Shown in pieces: positions 33,265 through 43,547 of a stretch of DNA of 64,000 nucleotides (positions within the stretch are counted from its first letter, which is position 1; each line of letters opens with the position of its first letter). Origin of the DNA: Stentor coeruleus. Lineage: Eukaryota; Ciliophora; Heterotrichea; Heterotrichida; Stentoridae. The stretch is taken from assembly GCA_001970955.1 (NCBI GenBank), contig MPUH01000091.1:48470-112469 (forward strand), given 5' to 3'. The notes below the pieces were generated by a model. It had not been told where the DNA came from. It worked only from the letters and a program-made list of their open reading frames with translations, and did no database searches. Made by a program: the position numbers and the translations under genes.

Positions 33265-35661
33265 TTATTTCTCAAATTTATCATCATGACCATGACCATG
33301 AGCGAACCACTTACACTGAGGTCTATGATAATGACCCCCATGTTCTAAAGTTGGAGACCTTAAGCATGCCCCTCTAAAACAAAATTCTGTAGCACAATCC
33401 ACAGCTAAACATTTTACATGATCACAATGAGGATCTTTTATATATGGTAATCGGCAATTTGGACATTGAGAAACTCCATCAGGATCATTTAAAGCTTCAA
33501 GATCTTTAATTCTTTCATCTATAAACTTATCTTGACAGTTACCCTTATCATGAAATTCCTGTTCACATTCTTTACAAAATGCGAAATTACAATTAGGGTT
33601 AAGGCAAATTACACGACGCTCAATACCTGGGATGAATTCTAAGCGGCATTTAGGACATTTTATAGTTTTTATACCTGCACTTTGTAGTGAATAGAAATTC
33701 ACTTTATCAAATGCTTCTTGTGAGATCATACGTTCAAGTTGAGCATCGTATATTTTTACAAAACATTGTGGGCATTTTGAAATTGTATCAATTTGATTTT
33801 CAGTTAGAAGATAATCCACATTATATTCGAAACAAGCTTTGCATATGTAATGATCACAGTTTACTAAACAGTGCATTTCTTTCATATCGCAATCAGTTTG
33901 GCAAATAGGGCACATTTTGTAAACAACTCTAGTTAAGTCACCTTTTTTTTCTCTAAGCTTGTTTAGTAGGTATTCAGAAAAAGGATATTGGCATATACAG
34001 CATTTTTCGATAAAATTAAGTGCTTGGCAGTCTTCACAAATAGCGCATTCGCATTTTTTACCTAGTTCATAAGGAGACATTCTATCATAATTAGCACCAC
34101 ATTTAACACATTTTTTCCTTAGCACTGTACTTAAATCAATTCCATAAGTATTATCAAAAGGCTTATTATCAACCATGCATTTATTTTCAGAACACATAGA
34201 AATACACCCAACACATAAATCATGCTTGCACATTTTTTTCATAAACCCTTTAACAATATTGAAATAATTCCCACATCCTTCACACAATTTAGTAAAACCT
34301 CGGTATTTTGTATTGTCTTCATCAGAAAAATTTTTTTTGCATTCAGGACAGCTTTTTTTATTTTCTCTTAAAATATCATGTAAGCAATCATTACATATAT
34401 GCCTACATCTTATCATAAACTTATTAAGTTTTCCAGACGCCCCACATCTGCAGCGTAAGTCAATACGATCTTCAGCTTCTTTAACATATTTACTATAGTC
34501 TTCAAGGATTACTTCTAAAAATTCATCTACGATTTCAACTCCACATCTTTCTTGAGTGCATTTTGGAGGTTGTCGATTATCTTTTTCCTTTTCTATGATA
34601 TTTAGGAGAAAATACCCATTATTCGCAGTTAAAATCAAATTGTTAAGGCAGTCGCTGCAGTATAGATGACCACAAGTTAGTTCTTTTAGTTTTTTTACTT
34701 GAAAGCATTTTGAACAAATTTTTTTCCTGATTGCTTCATGGAATGGGTTTGGATCAATACCTAAATTCGCAAGTGCATTTACATATTGAAATATCATAGG
34801 CTCTATTTTTCCATTATCTATCAATGATTGAATAGTCTTAACATATGCTTCTTTTATTAAAAATGCCTTATCCTTTTCACTTTCAAGCGCTTTCCTAACA
34901 CTCTCCACTTTAAGTTCAATTGTCTGACTATTAAGTTTATTTAAGCTTTTTACAAAGTCTTTTATTGGATTTTGCGACAAAAGGTAAGCTTGACTATGTG
35001 TATAAGCCATATAATAATCATTCCCATTAATAATCAAATTAATTTCATTCAATCCTTTAGGGTTGATAATCTCAACAGTTAAATGAGGTAATGATATGAT
35101 TTTAATTTTTATATTAAAAGACAAGGCAATAGTCTCATGTGATATAAAATTTGTCGCGAATTCCGAAATGATTTTATCCAAATGTTCACTATAATCAATA
35201 ATTGTCCCGAATATAGTCGCATAATCAGACTGATCTTTTAAACTTTTGTACCATGAAATAATACCTGAACTCTGAGGAAGACTTTCTTGAAGTTTATCAA
35301 TCGGCTCATGATTATCATTTAAAAAGTAAAAATCCATTATCGAAAGAATCATTGCTTTAAAGAATTGGTTTTGCTCATATTGTAAAATTCTAATGCAACA
35401 ATATAAGCTAGAAAACCATGGTTTGAGGCTGTTTTGTCTAAGGATTGTTTTGATATTGATAAGGCTTTTTGGAGATAAGGCTAAGTAAAAGTATCTATCT
35501 GGGACAAAAGTGTACATTTGACCAGGAAGTATTTCTTCATTTTGGAGTTGACTGTTGGTTGAATCATAAAAATATCTGATGTCTGAATTGTATCTTTGAC
35601 CTTCTAGGCCTATAAGTTCTACTACGTTTTGGTTGACTAAGTTTACTTTCCAATCAGACAT
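33265..35661 (-). CDS. RBR-type E3 ubiquitin ligase, Cys-rich
   Basis: 798 aa to the first stop. The N-terminal 300 residues are helical and unassigned. A first RING-like finger follows (KKICSKCFQVKKLKELTCGH), then several more zinc-binding Cys clusters. The C-terminus holds an RBR supradomain: RING1 near residue 582 (MCPICQTDC ... CDHYICKACF), IBR near 667 (IKCPKCRLEF ... CKECEQEFH) and RING2 near 730-765 (CPNCRLPYIKDPHCDHVKC ... FCFRGAC). The Cys in DPHCDH sits where the HECT-like catalytic Cys of RBR ligases lies, so a thioester mechanism is likely. Extra fingers upstream of RING1 are unusual in number. The frame continues for 32 plausible codons past the TAA (33265-33267) to TAG at 33166, including CSECNRLGKKC (see findings). 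Confidence 0.9.
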   Translation of the reverse strand: MSDWKVNLVNQNVVELIGLEGQRYNSDIRYFYDSTNSQLQNEEILPGQMYTFVPDRYFYLALSPKSLINIKTILRQNSLKPWFSSLYCCIRILQYEQNQFFKAMILSIMDFYFLNDNHEPIDKLQESLPQSSGIISWYKSLKDQSDYATIFGTIIDYSEHLDKIISEFATNFISHETIALSFNIKIKIISLPHLTVEIINPKGLNEINLIINGNDYYMAYTHSQAYLLSQNPIKDFVKSLNKLNSQTIELKVESVRKALESEKDKAFLIKEAYVKTIQSLIDNGKIEPMIFQYVNALANLGIDPNPFHEAIRKKICSKCFQVKKLKELTCGHLYCSDCLNNLILTANNGYFLLNIIEKEKDNRQPPKCTQERCGVEIVDEFLEVILEDYSKYVKEAEDRIDLRCRCGASGKLNKFMIRCRHICNDCLHDILRENKKSCPECKKNFSDEDNTKYRGFTKLCEGCGNYFNIVKGFMKKMCKHDLCVGCISMCSENKCMVDNKPFDNTYGIDLSTVLRKKCVKCGANYDRMSPYELGKKCECAICEDCQALNFIEKCCICQYPFSEYLLNKLREKKGDLTRVVYKMCPICQTDCDMKEMHCLVNCDHYICKACFEYNVDYLLTENQIDTISKCPQCFVKIYDAQLERMISQEAFDKVNFYSLQSAGIKTIKCPKCRLEFIPGIERRVICLNPNCNFAFCKECEQEFHDKGNCQDKFIDERIKDLEALNDPDGVSQCPNCRLPYIKDPHCDHVKCLAVDCATEFCFRGACLRSPTLEHGGHYHRPQCKWFAHGHGHDDKFEK

Positions 35662-36223
35662 TATAATTATCTACAATTTAATATGAATAGAATTTTATTT
35701 GATTTGGAAATGAGGATTAATTGTTTTAGGGCGAATTGTTTGATGCTGGGATAGGATATTAGGTTTAGGTATAGATATAGATATGAACAATGATAAGGGT
35801 GATTAAAGATGATAGAAGTTTTTGATTAGAGGGTTTTAATGTAAAGCTGATTAGAAGATTATTTTGGAGTGGGAATTTAATGATAAGATGATATCAAAAA
35901 TTTGGATATTGGAATATTTAAAATATGAAGTGGAAATGGGATTTAATGATAAGATGATATCAGAAATTTGGATATTGGAATATTTAAAATATGAAGTGGA
36001 AATAGGATTTTATAAGGGTTTGCTAATAAAAAACCCATAGTTTGATATGATTTATTAAATATATTTGATTATTACAAGTATTTAAATTAATTTAACTAGC
36101 TTCATAGAGTATAAATTCAATATAATTACCACTTCTTACATCATTATAAATAACTCACTATAATTATTATCTCAATTTTATCATAAAAAAAACTATACAA
36201 ATTATCTTTTTCATATAAATATT
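35662..36223. other. Intergenic, 0.56 kb, with 66-bp tandem duplication
   Basis: G-rich on plus next to the RBR start. Holds the repeat at 35873-36008. Confidence 0.65.
35873..36008. repeat. 66-bp tandem duplication
   Basis: TTTAATGATAAGATGATATC occurs at 35876 and 35942, 66 bp apart. The two units differ at about one or two bases. There is no N between them, so unlike the other duplications this looks genuine. Confidence 0.8.
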
Positions 36224-36793
36224 TTATATTAAAACGCAGCAACATACTTTATTACTATTTCGTGTTTCAGATACCACTTGAAGTTCTTCTTGAACTCTCT
36301 GCAGCCCAGATTTCAAATCAAATATCTCAGATTCAGTTATGTATATTTCCTTTTCATTCCTAATCAACTCCTTTTTAGCATAATCATAATCGCTTTGAAG
36401 TTTTATTACCTGTTCAAGAAATCCTTTTAATTTCTTATTATTAAACAATACATTCCTTATTTCAATTTTATCTGTTGGTTCATATTTTTCCACAGGTTCT
36501 TGACTTAGTTCAAAATCTTGAATACTTTCTGATGAGTTTAAATAGCTCCGACTACTACTTTTAAAATTCATCAACCCTATTGTCAAGTCTTTATGTAGCT
36601 GCTTGTTTTGTTTCTGAAATTTTATTATTTCTGGAGAAAGTAGGTTTTCTGATGTATCTTCTTCTGTTATTAAGCTAGTATTTACAGAACTTAATTCTGA
36701 TTTAGATTCTTCGTTTTGTTCATTAATACTATGATTTATCATGTTGCTAAATTTGAATTTAGCTTCACTTAGAATGTTTACTGAATAGTGCAT
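36224..36793 (-). CDS. Coiled-coil protein ending in CCC-VLI (CaaX)
   Basis: 189 aa. Acidic N-terminal half (NEQNEESKSELSSVNTSLIT), then a coiled coil over about residues 110-180 (KLKGFLEQVIKLQSDYDYAK, SEIFDLKSGLQRVQEELQVV). It ends KVCCCVLI: CVLI is a CaaX box expected to be geranylgeranylated, with two further cysteines available for palmitoylation. Same length class and ending as the plus-strand protein at 23034. Probably membrane-tethered; function unknown. Confidence 0.83.
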   Translation of the reverse strand: MHYSVNILSEAKFKFSNMINHSINEQNEESKSELSSVNTSLITEEDTSENLLSPEIIKFQKQNKQLHKDLTIGLMNFKSSSRSYLNSSESIQDFELSQEPVEKYEPTDKIEIRNVLFNNKKLKGFLEQVIKLQSDYDYAKKELIRNEKEIYITESEIFDLKSGLQRVQEELQVVSETRNSNKVCCCVLI

Positions 36794-37386
36794 AGTTGTT
36801 TTTTTTTTATTATTAGTTTTTTTTTTTGATATACTGATAGGGATTTTATCAAGGTATTTAATTTTTTTTAAAAAAATTGTGTGCTTGAGGTTTTAGAAAG
36901 ATGAAATGGGTATTAGGCTATTGGGATTTAAGTTTAGGGTAAAGGTTGATTTTTATAAATAAATAGTTTTATATTGGGAATAGGAATTTTGCTGTTTTTA
37001 TTAGAAGATTATCGAATGGTTGATTGGGTTTGTATTAGTGTAAGTTGAAAGTATTTATTTATTTTATTTTTTATTATTCCAAGCATTTGCTTGAGTTCTT
37101 TTATGCTGAATTAGGTTATATAATTGTATTTAAGTTTTTTATTATAATATATACATCTAAGCAATTCAGAAATTGGAAAATATTACATGATTTTTTTTAT
37201 TCCATACGATTTACCGCTTTCATTTTTTTTGCAATCATAATTTTGATTGAATTTATTTTAATACTTTTGTTATAAATTACCCTTCACCAACATACCTTTT
37301 AAACAAAACCTTAACCTAAAATCACAATCAAAATTTATATAAAATCCAAATCAACTTACTAAACTAAACTTATCATAAACTTTAAA
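36794..37386. other. Intergenic, 0.6 kb
   Basis: G-rich next to the CaaX gene start, C-rich near 37280-37386. It includes a 76-codon hydrophobic ORF (37045-37275) that could be a fragment of a membrane protein but lacks homology I can see. Confidence 0.5.
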
Positions 37387-38250
37387 CTATTCTTTTTGAT
37401 CATAACTTCTTGATAGTATTTCAATAACAATTCCTTCAAAAGAATCATTCAAATTGTCTTTCAACAAAAACGAATATTTTAAAATACATCCTAAAGGTAA
37501 AATTTCCCCAATAAAAAAATATAAGAAATAAAGCACACACCTAAATAGATTTTACTTCAGCTCTATGCCATTAACTAGATTAAAAGCTATTTTAAGTGAT
37601 AATGATGATAGGGCTATTAAATAAGTTAGGAAGATAAACAATTTTACGTTTTTTATAAAATTCTCAGAGATTGTTCCTGAGTATATTATTCTTGCTAATT
37701 TGCAGAGGAGTATTGCAAAAACTACATCTGAAATTATGATAATAAAGTAGATTATGTAAATGAATATTGAAAAAAATAGATATGCAAGTTGAGAATTTGA
37801 TACTAATCCTAGAATAGTTGATGCTGCTGTTATGGTAATAGTAAAAGATATAAAAACTAAGCGGACAATAAGTAAATGCATTGAGTTATTTCTTTTATAT
37901 AAGATTTCTTGGTAGGTTTTATATAGCATATAGAGAAGGTTTAAGAAAGATAGTGCTAAGCCAATATAAAAGCCTGAAGCCAAATTTATGACAACCCTTC
38001 CAAATGGTTTTGATAATGAGAAAGTTAAAAAAAGTATTGAAATGAGTCTGACTAATTATTTGTTACCTAAAGAAATAAGTATGATAGATACTAAAATTAG
38101 TAGCAAATAACTTCTGTATGCAGATATTATAGGATATTTGAATCGAAAGATAGTAGCTATTATTAAAGCAAAGTAGCAGATAAAGAAAAACCATCTAATT
38201 GTCAAAAAAACAGGATCTGAAGAATTAAACAAAACAACATTTCCATCCAT
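37387..38250 (-). CDS. 7TM protein, TOM1/THH1-like family, paralogue B
   Basis: Spliced product of 277 aa, complement(join(37387..37540,37556..38051,38067..38250)), the only family member here with two introns. The first joins SIILISL to VRLISILFLTF inside helix 2. The second, phase 2 after GIELK, adds helix 7 (VCLYFLYFFIGEILPLGCIL) and a cytosolic tail ending in TAG. It shares FRFKYPIISAYRS after helix 1 with paralogue D (LRFRYKIISVYKY). It is divergently paired with paralogue C, 509 bp away. Function unknown; 7TM topology and the GEILP motif suggest the TOM1/GPR137-like group. Confidence 0.87.
37541..37555 (-). other. 15-nt intron before helix 7 of paralogue B
   Basis: Minus-strand GTAAAATCTATTTAG, phase 2. 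Confidence 0.9.
38052..38066 (-). other. 15-nt intron in helix 2 of paralogue B
   Basis: Minus-strand GTAACAAATAATTAG, phase 1. Paralogues A, C and D have no intron here. Confidence 0.92.
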
Positions 38251-38759
38251 ACTTATATAATAATTTTAGTATAAAAAATAACTTCTAATATGTATATTAA
38301 GCAATGCTTATACCAAAATATAAGAACTATTACTGATTAACATAAAAAAAAGATACCTTTTTTTTTGATTTTTTCATATAGACAATTATTATATTAATAT
38401 ATTTACAAACTTTCATACAAAATCAAACCTTAGACTAATAAACTCAATTTAAAGCCCACTTTTTATAATAATTTTATACTAATAAACTTATATTTACAAG
38501 TCAACTATACATTTTTATTTACATTAAATTAGTCTTTTGATATTCAAATACAATTTAGATATACACACAATCAACATATATATTTTCAACTACACAATTA
38601 GTAAAGTAAGATTTTTCATATTAATAACTATTCGATCTTTACTATAAACAATACACACAAATTCTCTTAAAACCAAAAAAAACATCAACTCTTCAAACTC
38701 TAAAACCTTCCAAGATCATTTTTCCCCAGTCCTTTTATAGATTTAAACTTTGTTATAAA
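38251..38759. promoter_or_regulatory. Divergent promoter region between two 7TM paralogues
   Basis: 509 bp separating head-to-head genes B and C. AT-rich, with TATATAA strings close to both start codons (TTATTATATAAGT before B's ATG on the minus strand, TTTGTTATAAA before C's). It must hold both promoters; no specific operator recognised. Confidence 0.5.
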
Positions 38760-39641
38760 ATGGATGCTAACCTCAGTATTTACTCAAACAAAACAATATT
38801 ATTCAAAGCATTGAACTACACCTTGATGATTTTCTACATCTTATTATTTCTTGGGTCAATTCTCCGTCCAAACTTTTCAATTGTGGAATCATACAAAAAA
38901 CAAGTATTCCTAATCCTTTTATGTATAATAGGATGTTCTACAAGTAATTATTATACAGTGCGAATACTCTTATTTTTATCAGCATCTTGGAAAATAAACA
39001 CTTCATATCGGTGGTTTATATGCGATATTGGTGATTTATTTTATCTCTTTATAACTTTTATAATCACAGATATTTCAATAAGCTTTTATTGCTACTACAA
39101 ACTTAAATTACTTTACAGAAAAAAATATTTTATTTTGCGTACAACAAGAATATTTTATATAATTATCTCTCTCGGGTATATCGCAATAGCAATTATTGAT
39201 TTAAAAGCTTTTAATAGCTCGATTTATAGTAGTAGTACTGATGTTTGTTCGATTTTCATATGGTTTTGTATAATATTTACAATAATCATAAGTTCTGTGC
39301 TTATAATAAGAGGAGCACGTTTAACTTTTACTGAAGAAATTGTTAATAAAATTAAAAAAAATGCTTTGATTTTAGGATGGCTTTTCGCGCTTGCTAATGG
39401 GATTTTTTATGTTATTGATTTAATTTTTGCCAATGTTACAAATGATAATGAAAAGTAAAAAATATATAGAAGTGCTTTGTATTTTATATATTATTTATGT
39501 GATGAGATTATCCCATTTATGATAATGTTACGTTATCTTTATAGGCTTAAGAATGATTTTGTCACGAATTTAGAAGATGCGGCAAATGAGTTATTTACAG
39601 ATGATGATGATGATGATGGGAAAAATATTATGATTTTATAG
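38760..39641 (+). CDS. 7TM protein, TOM1/THH1-like family, paralogue C
   Basis: Spliced product of 288 aa, join(38760..39454,39470..39641). Seven hydrophobic helices. LRPNFSIVESYKKQ after helix 1 matches the position of the FRFKY/LRFRY motif in B and D, and NYYTVRILLFL ends helix 2 as in the others. The phase-2 15-nt intron falls after DNEK, and exon 2 supplies helix 7 (SALYFIYYLCDEIIPFMIML) and a tail with six Asp (GAT repeat). Divergent from paralogue B. Confidence 0.88.
39455..39469 (+). other. 15-nt intron before helix 7 of paralogue C
   Basis: GTAAAAAATATATAG, phase 2. Confidence 0.92.
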
Positions 39642-40277
39642 GTAGATTATTAAGGATTATGATGTTTATTTAAATGTTGGAAAATATTTTGGTCGGATTA
39701 TGAAATTTGATTTGAATTTTATAGTTTTTGTAATGGTTTTTTGATTGTGTATAATTTTAGATGGAGTTTTTTAGAGGATGATTATTTGGATGATATGTTG
39801 AAATGATTTAATGTTTGCAAGTGATTGAAATTGTGTATTGAATCTGAATTCGATTATCTTCCATTATCTTCCAATTATCAATCCAGCTTCAGTTTATCTT
39901 TTTTAGATTCATTTTAAAACCCTTATGATTTTGTATTTCTAACAAATATGCAATGACTATATAAATTAACTATACTATAAACAAATCAAATCGAAGAAAG
40001 ATAAGGAAATTTGCTTGTAAATCAATCTAGTAGCCATTACATATTCAAATACAAAAAATTCCTATTTTCATGATAAAGAATTTCAACCAAACCCTTCCAC
40101 ACAAAATCTTAATCTACAATCCTAATTCCACTTTTCTCCTATCATCCCATTATCCTATTTTTCACCCCTACAACCCTTCTATTTTTTTTTATACATTTAA
40201 ACTTTAAATCTGCAACCTTAATATTCATTTCTAAATACCAAATTTTAAAAATAGTTTCATTTTTCGTATAAAATATT
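39642..40277. other. Intergenic, 0.6 kb
   Basis: G/T-biased after gene C, C-rich and G-poor from about 40080 to the PKG start. No gene seen. Confidence 0.65.
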
Positions 40278-42938
40278 ATGGGAAGTACTTGTAGCGCATG
40301 TGGATACCCCCCACAAAACGAAAACATAGAAAAAATCAGTGAAAACTTAAAACCAGAACCTCAAAGCGAAGATTGTAAGACAACACAAAAAAAATCCCGA
40401 AAAAGGAAAAACAAAAAACATGTGCTACGAAGCCATTTAGCTGATAAATTTGTTGAAGCATCATCAGCAGTGATTTCTAATAAAAAAAAATCAGAAAGTG
40501 ATATTAAAATGATCGAAGCCGCTCTAAGTACACACTGTATACTGAAAAATATCGATAATGACGGTAAAACAATAATCATTGATGAGATGAAACATTATAG
40601 TATTGGAGCTAAAGAGATTATTTTTGAACAAGGGAATCCAGCTGAGTGTTTTTTTGTATTAGTCGTTGGGAAACTAGAAGTTCTTGTTAATGATAATAGA
40701 GTTAACATAATAAAACCTGGTACAGGTTTTGGTGAATTGGCGTTGATAGACAATTGTGCTAGATCAGCAACAGTTAGGACAATAGATAAATCAGTACTTT
40801 GGGGTTTAGATAGGAAAACATTTAAAAAATCAATTGAGGTTCTTAATGCTTCTAATTACAGTGAAAATAGAAGGTTTCTTGATAGTGTACCTTTATTCCA
40901 AATCCTTACCAGAAAACAAAAGGAGTTGATCATGACAGCTATGACTTATCAGCTCTGGGCCGCAGGTGAAAAAATCATAAAAGAAGGGGATACTGGTGAC
41001 TCACTCTTCATAATCAAAGATGGTCAAGTTTCATGTACACAAAAAGGTATAGAAATTCGTCAGTTGACAAAAGGTAATTTTTTCGGTGAACAAGCTTTAT
41101 TAAACAATTGTGTTAGAACTGCAACTATAACAGCTTTAACAGATACAAAAGTTATATCAATTGGAAGCACGACAATAGTAAAAGTCTTAGGTGGTAACCT
41201 TGAGCAAGTCTTATATAAAAACACAATCGTCATGAGTTTTGAAAAAAGTTCTGTATTTCGATCTTTAACTGAAGAACAGTTAAAAAAAATCATAGAACAT
41301 ATGAAAATCATGCAATATCAAGATGGGGAAACTGTCATATGTCAAGGTTTACCAATGGGCAAACATATATGGGTTGTTTTAAAACATAAACTTAGACAAG
41401 ATACAATTTTAATTGAACCATTTACTTGTATTGGTGATGAACAGTTATTGATGAAAGATTCACTAACTTTTAAACAGTCTTATTTGGCTGAAGGGGTTGT
41501 TGTGACAGCTGAAATAAGTAAGGAACAAATTGAAGAAATCCTTGGAGGGAAAATTGAGTTAGTTTTTAACCAAAACGATATGTTGCCGATATTAAGAAAA
41601 GTTTCTGTTTTAAGGTATTTAAGCAAATCAAAATTCCAATCAGTGGTTAGAGCTTTTAGAATTATAAAGTTCAATGTTAATGAAGTTATTTTCTGTCAGA
41701 ATGATCAAGGTGACAAATTTTATATTATTAAAAGTGGTAAGGTTGATATTATAAAAGATGGAACTGTTGTTAGGAGTATCAATATCCATGATTATTTTGG
41801 TGAAAGGTCGATATTATTCAATGATACAAGAAGTGCATCTGCTGTAGCAAATACTGAAGTGGTTTGTTGGGTTTTAGACCGCAGCGATTTTTTAAGGATA
41901 GTCGATGAGAATATAAGAAAACAGCTCATCTCCAGAATCGAACTTCAAGACGATAGTATAGTTCTAAGCGACCTTTTACCAGTAAAACTTTTAGGCAAAG
42001 GTATGTTTGGATGTGTCTATCTAACCGCCCATAAGGAAAAAGAGACCCAATATGCTCTGAAAACCGTCACCCGACAAAAAATTTCTTCTTTCGATATTTT
42101 CGACAACGTGATCCTCGAACGTAAAATCCTTCTTCAACTTGACCATTGCATGATAGTAAAACTTATAAAAACTTTCAAAGACAACCTGAGGATTTATTTT
42201 CTCATGGAATACGTTCGAGGTATGGACTTATTCGATGTTTTAACTTTTCTCGGCAAACTCAGTCAGAAAAATGGTGCATTTTATATCGCATGTCTAGTTT
42301 TGATAATAGAAAATCTTCATGAAAGAGAAATTGTATATAGAGACCTAAAACCAGAAAATGTTATGGTCGATGAAGAAGGATACTTAAAACTTATCGACTT
42401 TGGCACAGCAAAATTCCTTACTGGAAAAACATATACAACAGTAGGAACACCACATTATATGGCCCCAGAAGTTATAACTGGTTCTGGGTATACTCAAACA
42501 GCTGATCTTTGGAGTTTAGGGGTTATGGCTTATGAGTTTTTTGAAGGTGTTTTACCTTTTGGGGAAAATGAAGAAGAACCTTATAAAATTTATGAAAAAG
42601 TTCTTGAGCATAAATTGGTTTTTAAAAAAATTCTTGAGCTTAAAACATGTGTAAAAAACTTTATTTTTCAACTTTTAAGTTTAAATCCTATAAATCGCAC
42701 TGATGGGGATATGAAAACGAATACGCTTTTTGAAGATATTAATTGGGATAGGTTGTTAGCTAAAGAAACCCCATCGCCGTATAAGCCAAAAGTGAACTCG
42801 ATACAAAATGATGTGGTTAGAGCGAAAAAACTTAGGAAGAACCTTCAGGAGTTTATATCAAGAGAAGAAATACTTGATAACCAAAGCTCAAGAAGATGCT
42901 TTAAACCTGCTTCTGCTAATTGGGATGAAGAGTTTTAA
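40278..42938 (+). CDS. PKG: cGMP-dependent protein kinase (PKG), four cNMP domains
   Basis: 886 aa, no intron. N-terminus MGSTCSAC suits myristoylation at Gly2 and palmitoylation at Cys5/Cys8. Four cyclic-nucleotide-binding domains follow, with phosphate-binding cassettes near residues 151 (FGELALIDNCARSATV), 268 (FGEQALLNNCVRTATI), 385 (IGDEQLLMKDS, degenerate, lacking the Arg) and 507 (FGERSILFNDTRSASA). The AGC kinase domain runs from about residue 570 (LLGKGMFGCVYL) through YRDLKPENVM near 687, DFG near 707 and TVGTPHYMAPE. It ends NWDEEF, a PKG-type C-terminus. Four cassettes with a degenerate third is the layout known from apicomplexan PKG. Likely a membrane-bound cGMP effector controlling motility or secretion. 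Confidence 0.96.
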   Translation: MGSTCSACGYPPQNENIEKISENLKPEPQSEDCKTTQKKSRKRKNKKHVLRSHLADKFVEASSAVISNKKKSESDIKMIEAALSTHCILKNIDNDGKTIIIDEMKHYSIGAKEIIFEQGNPAECFFVLVVGKLEVLVNDNRVNIIKPGTGFGELALIDNCARSATVRTIDKSVLWGLDRKTFKKSIEVLNASNYSENRRFLDSVPLFQILTRKQKELIMTAMTYQLWAAGEKIIKEGDTGDSLFIIKDGQVSCTQKGIEIRQLTKGNFFGEQALLNNCVRTATITALTDTKVISIGSTTIVKVLGGNLEQVLYKNTIVMSFEKSSVFRSLTEEQLKKIIEHMKIMQYQDGETVICQGLPMGKHIWVVLKHKLRQDTILIEPFTCIGDEQLLMKDSLTFKQSYLAEGVVVTAEISKEQIEEILGGKIELVFNQNDMLPILRKVSVLRYLSKSKFQSVVRAFRIIKFNVNEVIFCQNDQGDKFYIIKSGKVDIIKDGTVVRSINIHDYFGERSILFNDTRSASAVANTEVVCWVLDRSDFLRIVDENIRKQLISRIELQDDSIVLSDLLPVKLLGKGMFGCVYLTAHKEKETQYALKTVTRQKISSFDIFDNVILERKILLQLDHCMIVKLIKTFKDNLRIYFLMEYVRGMDLFDVLTFLGKLSQKNGAFYIACLVLIIENLHEREIVYRDLKPENVMVDEEGYLKLIDFGTAKFLTGKTYTTVGTPHYMAPEVITGSGYTQTADLWSLGVMAYEFFEGVLPFGENEEEPYKIYEKVLEHKLVFKKILELKTCVKNFIFQLLSLNPINRTDGDMKTNTLFEDINWDRLLAKETPSPYKPKVNSIQNDVVRAKKLRKNLQEFISREEILDNQSSRRCFKPASANWDEEF

Positions 42939-43547
42939 TATGATATTAGTTTAACTAATTTATGATAGGAAGAGTATATAGAAAATAAAGAAATAAAGAA
43001 AATTGTGAACTTTTTAATGCTAAAGTTTTGATTGATGAGTCTTGTTCATGTATCAGCTTAGCCATTTTCTGCAACTTCATTTAGTTTTTTTTTCTTCTAA
43101 TTTTTCTACACTTGGTTTCTATTTTGAAAGCAATTTAAGTTTTATATTTGTTGTTAGTTGCCTCAACATCAAAATTTACTCTTAATTTTCTTTTAAAAAT
43201 ATTAGTTTGTCTTAACATATAATTTCATATTTTTATTATCTTTACTTTCTTAAAGCTGTTTTATTCGGCTTGAAGGATTATTTTAAAATCTTAAGTTAAG
43301 AGAATTTTTTTTTTATAACACTTTGTTGATTGAGTTTGAATAGTAAACTTATAAGATGATATTTTGGATTTCTTCTATTTTGAACTGAGAAATCTTGATG
43401 TAATAACTAAACTGAAACTATTATTTTCTATCTTAACTAATATATTATAATAACTTAAAAAACTACTAAATTGCTATTAAACCATTACAAAACTTAAAAA
43501 TAAAAGCAAATTTTTTTCCCTAAAATGGATTTACTTTAAGAAAATAT
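42939..43547. other. Intergenic, 0.6 kb
   Basis: Convergent spacer between PKG and 7TM paralogue D. T-rich; no gene seen. Confidence 0.6.

Noticed and set aside
37045-37275. 76-codon hydrophobic ORF
   Set aside because: Could be a 7TM gene fragment, but I find no aligned motif with paralogues A-D and no splice sites. T-rich DNA gives such ORFs easily.
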